In this document: positions 58,273-64,000 of the stretch, in pieces
Layout of the letters: every line of letters begins with the position of its first letter
How positions within the stretch are numbered: position 1 is the stretch's first letter
DNA from: Streptomyces sp. SN-593
GTDB lineage: Bacteria; Actinomycetota; Actinomycetes; Streptomycetales; Streptomycetaceae
Length of the DNA: 64,000 nucleotides
Assembly: GCF_016756395.1 (NCBI RefSeq)
Contig: NZ_AP018365.1
Coordinates: 7,010,001 to 7,074,000, forward strand
Reading direction: 5' to 3'
Notes under the pieces: model-generated
Told to the model about the DNA's origin: nothing
What the model saw: the letters and a program-made list of their open reading frames with translations, nothing else
The model's database searches: none
Program-made: the position numbers and the translations under genes

Positions 58273-59856
58273 TCACATCCTGAAGACGCCGAAGCCGCCC
58301 CGCGCGCCCTCGACCGGGGCGTTGTGGAGCGCGGACAGGCACACGGCCAGCACGGTGCGGGTGTCCCGCGGGTCGATCACGCCGTCGTCGTAGAGGCGGC
58401 CGGACAGGAACATCGGCAGCGACTCGGCCTCGATCTGCTGCTCGACCATGGAACGCAGCGCCGCGTCGGCGTCTTCGTCGTACGGCAGGCCCTTCGCGGC
58501 GGCCGACTGGCGGGCGACGATCGACAGCACTCCGGCGAGCTGCGCGGGCCCCATGACCGCGGACTTCGCGCTCGGCCACGAGAAGAGGAAACGCGGGTCG
58601 TAGGCGCGGCCGCACATGCCGTAGTGGCCGGCGCCGTAACTCGCGCCCATCAGCACCGAGATGTGCGGGACGCGGGAGTTCGAGACGGCGTTGATCATCA
58701 TCGCGCCGTGCTTGATGATGCCGCCCTGTTCGTACTCCCGGCCGACCATGTAGCCGGTGGTGTTGTGCAGGAAGAGCAGCGGGACGTCCCGCTGGTTCGC
58801 CAACTGGATGAACTGCGCTGCCTTCTGCGACTCCGCACTGAACAGCACGCCCTGGGCGTTGGCGAGGATGCCGACCGGATAGCCGTGCACCTCGGCCCAA
58901 CCGGTGGCCAGGCTCGGCCCGTAGAGCGGTTTGAACTCGTCGAACCGCGAGCCGTCCACCACCCGGACCACCACCTCGCGCGGGTCGAACGGGGTGCGCA
59001 GGTCGCCGGGGACGATGCCGAGCAGTTCCTCCTCGTCGAAGAGCGGCGGTCGCGGGTCGGGGCGTGGATCGGGGCCCAGCTTCCGCCAGTTGAACCGGGC
59101 GACCACCCGGCGGGCGGTGCGCAGCGCGTCGGGCTCGTCCAGCGCGAAGTAGTCGGCGAGTCCGGAGACCCGGGCGTGCATGTCGGCCCCGCCCAACGAC
59201 TCGTCGTCGCTCTCCTCACCGGTCGCCATCTTCACCAGCGGCGGCCCGCCGAGGAACACCTTGGAGCGTTCCTTGACCATGATCACGTGGTCGGACATGC
59301 CCGGGACGTACGCCCCGCCGGCCGTGGAGTTGCCGAACACCACCGCCACGGTGGGGATGCCGGCCGCCGACAGCCGGGTCAGGTCGCGGAAGAGGGCGCC
59401 CCCGGGGATGAAGATCTCCTTCTGGCTGGGCAGGTCCGCGCCGCCCGACTCCACCAGGCTGATCACCGGCAGCCGGTTGGCCAGGGCGATCTCGTCGGCG
59501 CGCAGCGCCTTGCGCAGCGTCCACGGGTTGCTCGAACCGCCGCGCACCGTCGGGTCGTTCGCACTGATCAGGCACTCCACGCCCTCGACCACGCCGATCC
59601 CGGTGACCAGCGAGGCCCCGGTGGCGTAGTTGCTGCCCCAGCCGGCCAGCGGCGACAGCTCCAGGAACGGAGTGTCGGGGTCGAGCAGCAGCTCGATCCG
59701 CTCGCGCGCGGTCAACTTGCCGCGTGTGCGGTGCCGTTCGACGTACTTCGGTCCGCCTCCGGCCAGCGCCTGCGCGTGCGCCTCCGTGACCTCCGCCAGC
59801 CGCTCCAGCATCACCGCCCGCCGCTCGTCGAAGCCGGCCTCCCGCGACGCGCTCAT
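58273..59856 (-). CDS. Acyl-CoA carboxylase beta chain (carboxyltransferase)
   Basis: A 527-residue carboxyltransferase: GKLTARERIELLLD, SANDPTVRGGSSNPWTLRKALRADEIA, SLVESGGADLPSQKEIFIPGG, VFGNSTAGGAYVPGMSDHVIMV and FLHNTTGYMVGREYEQGGIIKHGAMMINAVSNS. These fit the methylcrotonyl/geranyl-CoA branch better than the propionyl branch. Its ATG overlaps the end of the TIGR03084 gene, and the alpha chain follows after 13 bases. Confidence 0.92.
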   Translation of the reverse strand: MSASREAGFDERRAVMLERLAEVTEAHAQALAGGGPKYVERHRTRGKLTARERIELLLDPDTPFLELSPLAGWGSNYATGASLVTGIGVVEGVECLISANDPTVRGGSSNPWTLRKALRADEIALANRLPVISLVESGGADLPSQKEIFIPGGALFRDLTRLSAAGIPTVAVVFGNSTAGGAYVPGMSDHVIMVKERSKVFLGGPPLVKMATGEESDDESLGGADMHARVSGLADYFALDEPDALRTARRVVARFNWRKLGPDPRPDPRPPLFDEEELLGIVPGDLRTPFDPREVVVRVVDGSRFDEFKPLYGPSLATGWAEVHGYPVGILANAQGVLFSAESQKAAQFIQLANQRDVPLLFLHNTTGYMVGREYEQGGIIKHGAMMINAVSNSRVPHISVLMGASYGAGHYGMCGRAYDPRFLFSWPSAKSAVMGPAQLAGVLSIVARQSAAAKGLPYDEDADAALRSMVEQQIEAESLPMFLSGRLYDDGVIDPRDTRTVLAVCLSALHNAPVEGARGGFGVFRM

Positions 59857-60659
59857 GCCGCACCGCCGTTCGCCGCGGCCCGCGGCTTGCCGGGGGGCCC
59901 GGCGAACGCCTGTGCCACCGACAGCCAGCGGTCCGCGTCCGCTCCCCGCGCGCGCACCGCCGTGTCGTCGCGGTGCCGCCGCCGGACCGCCAGCAGGCAG
60001 AAGTCCAGCGCGGGCCCGGTCACCCGCTGAGCCGCGTCCGGCGGTCCGTAGGTCCACGACGAGCCGTCCGGGGCGACCAGTTCGACCCGGAACGGCTCCG
60101 CCGGCGGCGCCATCCCGTGGACCGCGAAGGCGTAGTCGCGTGCCCGTACCGCGATGCGCACGACGTGCCGCAGCCGGGCGGTCGGTTCCCGCCGCACCCG
60201 GAACGTGTCGGCCACGTCCTCGCCATGGGCCCACGTCTCCATCAGTCGCCCCGTGGCCACCGAGGCGGTGCTCATCGGCGGCCCGTACCAGGGGAAGCGC
60301 GCGTCCGGGGGCGCGGCGGCCAGCGCGTCCAGCAGCCGGGTCCGGCCCTCCCGCCAGCGCGCCAGCAACTCCGGGTACGGCTCCGCCGCACCCGCCGCGG
60401 CGCCCGTGTCCACCGAGGCGGCCAACTCCGCCAGGTCGCCGCCGAGTTCCCCGGTGAACCGGTCCGGGTCCAGCACCGCCAGCAGGGCGCGCCCGTCCGT
60501 CCACGCCAGGTGCGCGACCTGGTGCGCCACGGTCCAGCCCTCGGCGGGTGTGTCCGCCTCCCACCCCCGCGCCCCGAGCGGCGCGACCAGCGCGTCCAGC
60601 GCCTCGCCCTCCGCGCGCAGATCCTCCAACACGGCGCGTACTGCCTGCGGATCGACCAC
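59853..60659 (-). CDS. TIGR03084-family (mycothiol-isomerase fold) protein
   Basis: The product is 268 residues. The N-terminal DinB/MDMPI-like helical domain has GWTVAHQVAHLAWTDGRALLAVLDP (metal-type His residues) and METWAHGEDVADTF. A C-terminal sterol-carrier-like domain follows. The GTG at 60659 has GAGGG six bases before it; a GTG at 60665 is also possible. Members are regularly the first gene of acyl-CoA carboxylase operons in actinomycetes. Function is not established. Confidence 0.85.
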   Translation of the reverse strand: MVDPQAVRAVLEDLRAEGEALDALVAPLGARGWEADTPAEGWTVAHQVAHLAWTDGRALLAVLDPDRFTGELGGDLAELAASVDTGAAAGAAEPYPELLARWREGRTRLLDALAAAPPDARFPWYGPPMSTASVATGRLMETWAHGEDVADTFRVRREPTARLRHVVRIAVRARDYAFAVHGMAPPAEPFRVELVAPDGSSWTYGPPDAAQRVTGPALDFCLLAVRRRHRDDTAVRARGADADRWLSVAQAFAGPPGKPRAAANGGAA

Positions 60660-60779
60660 GGCCACCCCTCGTCGAGCAGAGCCCACGGACCGGACATGTG
60701 ACGGTGCCCCCCGAGGGTCCCAGCGACCCCCGAAACATTCAAGCGTGCATGCATCTTTTGATCCGCCCGGAAACGAAGG

Positions 60780-60811
60780 AGCCGCGCTCCCCGAGGCGGG
60801 GGAGCGCGGCT
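60780..60811 (-). terminator. Terminator after the FG-GAP protein gene
   Basis: AGCCGCGCTCCCC and GGGGAGCGCGGCT form a perfect 13-bp stem with a 6-base loop, 17 bases beyond the stop of the leftward gene. On that strand it is followed by CCTTCGTTTCC. Confidence 0.8.
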
Positions 60812-60827
60812 TCGCGCGGCGATCCGT

Positions 60828-62420
60828 TCAGGCCAGGGCGTTGACCGTCGAGAGGTCCAGGCCGGAGACGGAGAGGCACACCGGCTTGCCGAAGTGGCCC
60901 CCCGCCTTCCCCTGGACGAAGTCGAGCTCGCCGTGAGCGGTCACGCCGTACATGTCGGGAAAGCCGTCGCCGTTGGCGTCGCCGACGACGGTGAGCAGCG
61001 GGTACTTCGCCTTGCTGAAGCCGGTCCCGACGTCCTGCCAGTCGGAGGTCGGCAGCACGGTGCCGTCCTCGGCCCGCGGGGCGACGCGCAGCAGACCGGT
61101 GCTGTCGTCGCGGATCAGCAGGTCGCTCACCCCGTCGCCGGTGAGGTCGCCGGGCGTCAGCACGGTCAGGTGGTCGTAGCCCGTGCCGAGGTCGGTCGGG
61201 TCATCGAAGATCGCTCCGTTGTGGCTCGGCCAGAGCAACAGGTGGCCGTTCTCGACGGACATCAGACCGCCCCACGAGGCGCCGTCGCCTGCCCCTGGCT
61301 GCACCAGTTGGGTGGCCGCGTCCCAGTAGCCGCCGGGCCGGGAGACGACGGTCACCCGGCCGAAGTCGCCGAGCCCGTTGTTCGCGGCCTGCTCCAGCAC
61401 GTTGTTGGGGGTGATCCACAGGAGGTCCTGGTAGCCGTCGTTGGTCCCGTCGCCGTTCTGCGCGATCAGCCCCGTGGAGAAGGTGGTCGGCGAATCGGGG
61501 TGCACGACCGCCGGTTCGAGCGTTCCGTCGCCGTTGCCGAGCAGCGTGTGCAGGGTGCCGTCCGTGGTGGTCGCGAGCAGGTCCGCGACTCCGTCGCCGT
61601 TGACGTCGCCGTGCGCGTCGGGCTTCGGATCGGTGCCCACGGCGAACTGGTAAGGGGTCTCCTGCGACAGGTTGCCCGTCCGGTCCACCGTCTCGACCCA
61701 CAGCGTGTGCGGGCCCCAACTCGTGGGCGTGATGGTGATGTCGGCGGTGCCGTCGGCCCCCACCGGCACCGCGGGGCTGCCGGAGTACGGGTACGCGTCC
61801 AGCGCGTAGCGCGCCGCGACGACGTCGGACGCCCCCGGCCCGCTCACCGCGACGTGCACCGTGCCGGTCGTGCGTGCCACGGGACCCGGGATGCCGGAAG
61901 TCTCCGACGGGAAGTCGGTCGACGTCAGGACCGGTGCCGCGGGCGGCGTGTGGTCGGTGACGAAGTGGCACGGCGCGGACCAGTCCGAGACCGCGCCGGT
62001 GCCGCTGATCGCGCGCGCCCGCCAGGTGTACGTCATCCCGTCGGCGAAGTCGTCTCCCGGCAGGTTGAGTTGGGCCCGTGACCCGCTGACGAGGTTGCTG
62101 CCCGTGTAGTCGTACCCGGGCGACCCGTCGCCGGGCGTCACGGAGAACTCCGTCTGCACCAGGGAACCGTCGGTCGTTGTCGAGACCGCACCGAACGTGA
62201 CACCGCCGAGCCCGATGGAGCCGTAGGGCTCGGCGGTACCGCACCCGTCGCCCGGCGCCCCACCCACCGGTACCGGATCGGTGCCCAACCCGGTCGGCAC
62301 CGGTACGGCCGGTGCCGCATCGGCGTGCGCCGTCGTCTGCACCGCGACGACCCCCACGAGCGCGCCTACCGCGGCCAGTACCAGCCCGCGTGCTGTCAAC
62401 CGTCCTGTGGACGTGGACAA
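60828..62420 (-). CDS. Secreted FG-GAP/VCBS repeat protein
   Basis: A 530-residue exported protein. The TTG start at 62420 with GGGGG upstream gives a signal peptide (Arg near residue 8, hydrophobic core, cleavage after AHA). An Ig-like region (about residues 60-270, with WTYRARA and HTPPAAPVL segments) precedes calcium-binding FG-GAP repeats: DVNGDGVADLLATTTDGTLHTLLGNGDG, DGYQDLLWIT, DLTGDGVSDLLIRD and DANGDGFPDMYGV. No catalytic domain is visible, so it is probably a secreted binding protein. A longer in-frame start upstream would run into the divergent promoter. Confidence 0.85.
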   Translation of the reverse strand: MSTSTGRLTARGLVLAAVGALVGVVAVQTTAHADAAPAVPVPTGLGTDPVPVGGAPGDGCGTAEPYGSIGLGGVTFGAVSTTTDGSLVQTEFSVTPGDGSPGYDYTGSNLVSGSRAQLNLPGDDFADGMTYTWRARAISGTGAVSDWSAPCHFVTDHTPPAAPVLTSTDFPSETSGIPGPVARTTGTVHVAVSGPGASDVVAARYALDAYPYSGSPAVPVGADGTADITITPTSWGPHTLWVETVDRTGNLSQETPYQFAVGTDPKPDAHGDVNGDGVADLLATTTDGTLHTLLGNGDGTLEPAVVHPDSPTTFSTGLIAQNGDGTNDGYQDLLWITPNNVLEQAANNGLGDFGRVTVVSRPGGYWDAATQLVQPGAGDGASWGGLMSVENGHLLLWPSHNGAIFDDPTDLGTGYDHLTVLTPGDLTGDGVSDLLIRDDSTGLLRVAPRAEDGTVLPTSDWQDVGTGFSKAKYPLLTVVGDANGDGFPDMYGVTAHGELDFVQGKAGGHFGKPVCLSVSGLDLSTVNALA

Positions 62421-62524
62421 GTGAACCCCCAAGATGATGGACCGCGCGTCGGCCGGCGCGCGGTTGCATGCACCCGTCAATCTAGAGGCGGGCACTGACA
62501 GCGCGGACGGGACGGGAGGGGCCG

Positions 62525-63304
62525 GTGAGGGTGCGGGGAGTGCTCTTCGATGTGGACGGGACGCTGTTCGACTACGCGGCGGCCGAGGCGGCGGGGCTCC
62601 GGGCGCACCTCGGGGCGGAGCCGGTGGCGGGGCTCGGGTCGGAGGGGGAGGCGCTGGCGCGGTGGCGGGCGCTGATGGTGGAGGAGTACGGGCGGTTCCT
62701 GGCCGGGGAAGTGGACTTCGCGGCGCAGCAGCGGGCGCGGGTGCGGCGCTTCCTGGGGCGGCCCGGGCTGTCCGACGCGGAGGCGTCGGCGTGGTTCGGG
62801 CGGTACGCGGCACGGCGGGACCTGGCCGGGACGGCCTTCGCGGACGCCGAACCGGTGCTGCGCCGGCTCGCCGCGGACCACCGGCTCGGGGTGGTGTCGA
62901 ACGCGGGCACCGAGGGCAAGCGCCGCAAGCTCGCCGCGGTCGGCCTGCTGCCCTACCTGCGCGGGGCGTTCGTCTGCTGCGACGAGTACGGCGCCGTCAA
63001 GCCCGCCGCCGGGATCTTCCACGCCGCCTGCGCCGCGCTGGGCCTGCCGCCCGAGCAGGTCGCGTACGTCGGTGACGACTACACCGCGGACGCGCTGGGC
63101 GCGCGCGACGCGGGCCTGCGGTCGTACTGGCTGTGCCGCGGCGGGCAGGAGCCGGGCAGCCCCAGCCCTGCGGCCGGCATCCACGTCCTGCGCACCCTGC
63201 ACACCCTCCCGGCGGCGCTGGCCGGCCCGCACCCCGGCCCGCACCCCGGCCCGTACCCCGGCACGGGCGAAAACGGCGCGGTGCGGGAGCGGGGGAGCGG
63301 GTAG
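62525..63304 (+). CDS. HAD-family hydrolase (subfamily IA)
   Basis: A 259-residue phosphatase-like protein with motif I VLFDVDGTLFD at residues 6-16, motif II VVSNAGTEGK, motif III Lys in GAVKPAAGIF and motif IV YVGDDYTADALGARDAG. The helical cap lies between residues 18 and 110. It ends in a Pro/Gly/His repeat tail (HPGPHPGPYPG). Substrate unknown. It lies 13 bases before the ABC-F gene in the same direction. Confidence 0.89.
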   Translation: MRVRGVLFDVDGTLFDYAAAEAAGLRAHLGAEPVAGLGSEGEALARWRALMVEEYGRFLAGEVDFAAQQRARVRRFLGRPGLSDAEASAWFGRYAARRDLAGTAFADAEPVLRRLAADHRLGVVSNAGTEGKRRKLAAVGLLPYLRGAFVCCDEYGAVKPAAGIFHAACAALGLPPEQVAYVGDDYTADALGARDAGLRSYWLCRGGQEPGSPSPAAGIHVLRTLHTLPAALAGPHPGPHPGPYPGTGENGAVRERGSG

Positions 63305-63317
63305 AGTCCGCGGTCTG

Positions 63318-64000
63318 ATGAGCGCGACACTTGTAGCGAAGAACCTCGCCGCCGGGCACGGCGACCGAGCACTGTTCAGCGGGCTCGACCTGGTGGTCTC
63401 CGGGGGCGACGTGGTCGGGCTGGTGGGCGCCAACGGCGCCGGAAAGTCCACGCTGCTGCGGCTGCTCGCCGGGCTCGGCACCGCCGAGGAGGGCACGGTG
63501 CGGCTCTCGCCGTCCACCGCGAACGTCGGGTACCTGCCGCAGGAGCCGGACCGCCGGGAGGGCGAGACCGTACGCGCCTTCCTGGCCCGCCGGACCGGGG
63601 TCGCCGCCGCGCAGACCGCGCTGGACGCGGCCACCCAGGCCCTTGTGGACGAGGCACCCGGCGCTGACGACGCGTACGCGGAGAGCCTCGACCGCTGGCT
63701 GGACCTGGGCGGCGCGGACCTGGACGAGCGGGCGGAGGAGGCCGCGGGCTCGCTCGGGCTCGGCGTGGACCTCGACGCCCAGATGCGCTCGCTGTCCGGC
63801 GGCCAGGCCGCCCGCGCCGGCCTCGCCTCGCTGCTGCTCAGCCGCTACGACGTGTTCCTGCTCGACGAGCCCACCAACGACCTGGACCTGGACGGCCTGG
63901 AGCGGCTGGAGAAGTTCGTCTCGGGCCTGTGCGCCGGCACCGTCCTGGTCAGCCACGACCGCGAGTTCCTGGCCCGCACCGTCAACCGCGTGGTCGAACT
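63318..64000 (+). CDS. ABC-F family ATPase, 3'-truncated by window edge
   Basis: The frame is open to the right edge; 227 residues are visible. The first ABC domain has Walker A GANGAGKST, signature LSGGQAARAGLA, Walker B VFLLDEPTNDLD and H-loop LVSHD, with no membrane segments. The second half, including the P-site tRNA linker, is outside the window. ABC-F proteins act on ribosomes as translation factors or antibiotic-resistance proteins. Confidence 0.9.
   Translation, partial: MSATLVAKNLAAGHGDRALFSGLDLVVSGGDVVGLVGANGAGKSTLLRLLAGLGTAEEGTVRLSPSTANVGYLPQEPDRREGETVRAFLARRTGVAAAQTALDAATQALVDEAPGADDAYAESLDRWLDLGGADLDERAEEAAGSLGLGVDLDAQMRSLSGGQAARAGLASLLLSRYDVFLLDEPTNDLDLDGLERLEKFVSGLCAGTVLVSHDREFLARTVNRVVE

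Noticed and set aside
62421..62813. Longer N-terminus for the FG-GAP protein
   Set aside because: It would add a Pro/Arg-rich stretch in front of a good signal peptide and overlap the divergent HAD gene.

Overview
The window is very GC-rich with strong third-position G/C codon bias, frequent GTG starts, ATGA/GTGA translational overlaps, paired XRE/DUF397 genes with Scr1-type (DUF5753) sensor domains, and a Zur-type zinc regulon with zinc-free ribosomal protein paralogues. All of this points to a Streptomyces-like actinomycete (family Streptomycetaceae). No nucleotide or protein search was possible, so family names rest on recognised motifs, lengths and gene order.

Layout. (1) 1-4.9 kb: the 3' end of a probable defence island, with a Swt1-type HEPN/DUF499 ATPase cut by the left edge, an unknown soluble protein and a small membrane protein. 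It is followed by about 0.8 kb of decayed DNA holding a frameshifted MarR remnant and two strong hairpin terminators. (2) 5.7-11.9 kb: a divergent pair of Scr1-family regulators, one coupled to a DUF397 gene and the other to a PCMT-like methyltransferase, then a VOC protein, a MmyB-like regulator and a Cys-type alpha/beta hydrolase. (3) 12.0-26.9 kb: a zinc-homeostasis island with zur, an ArsR/SmtB regulator, Cys-free paralogues of S14, L28, L32 and S18, ZnuA-C-B-B, a second Fur-family regulator, a CobW-like protein without its nucleotide motifs, and a His-rich CDF exporter. Five Zur-box-like 15-mers lie among them. Inside the island is a three-gene operon of PLP and sulfur-transfer enzymes (Y4yA-like, CysK-rhodanese fusion, SufS-like) plus a methyltransferase that has the best Zur box in the window.

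(4) 26.9-40.4 kb: a probable organosulfur-scavenging locus with a flavin reductase, cupin, Rrf2 regulator, DsbA/FrnE-like protein, a complete Opp/Dpp-type ABC importer, two luciferase-like monooxygenases and an FAD monooxygenase. The importer operon is preceded by a perfect 16-bp palindrome, a TTGACA promoter and a leaderless, Cys-codon-rich leader peptide, which suggests cysteine-responsive control. (5) 40.4-44.2 kb: a stray transketolase C-terminal piece, a LysR regulator, a small dimeric-barrel-like protein and a GH3 beta-N-acetylhexosaminidase.

(6) 44.7-50.2 kb: a tight five-gene operon (PhyH-type 2-oxoglutarate oxygenase, DUF6271 protein, ODC-fold PLP decarboxylase, GNAT, MFS exporter) that looks like a small, unassigned natural-product pathway. 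DasR-like operators lie between it and the hexosaminidase gene. (7) 50.3-53.2 kb: a small membrane protein, initiator tRNA-Met, DUF6343 protein, double-GNAT protein and DUF1349 protein. (8) 53.3-60.7 kb: a branched acyl-CoA catabolic operon (TIGR03084, carboxyltransferase, biotin carboxylase/BCCP, acyl-CoA dehydrogenase, enoyl-CoA hydratase, TetR). (9) 60.8-64 kb: a secreted FG-GAP/VCBS repeat protein, a HAD phosphatase and the start of an ABC-F ATPase cut by the right edge.
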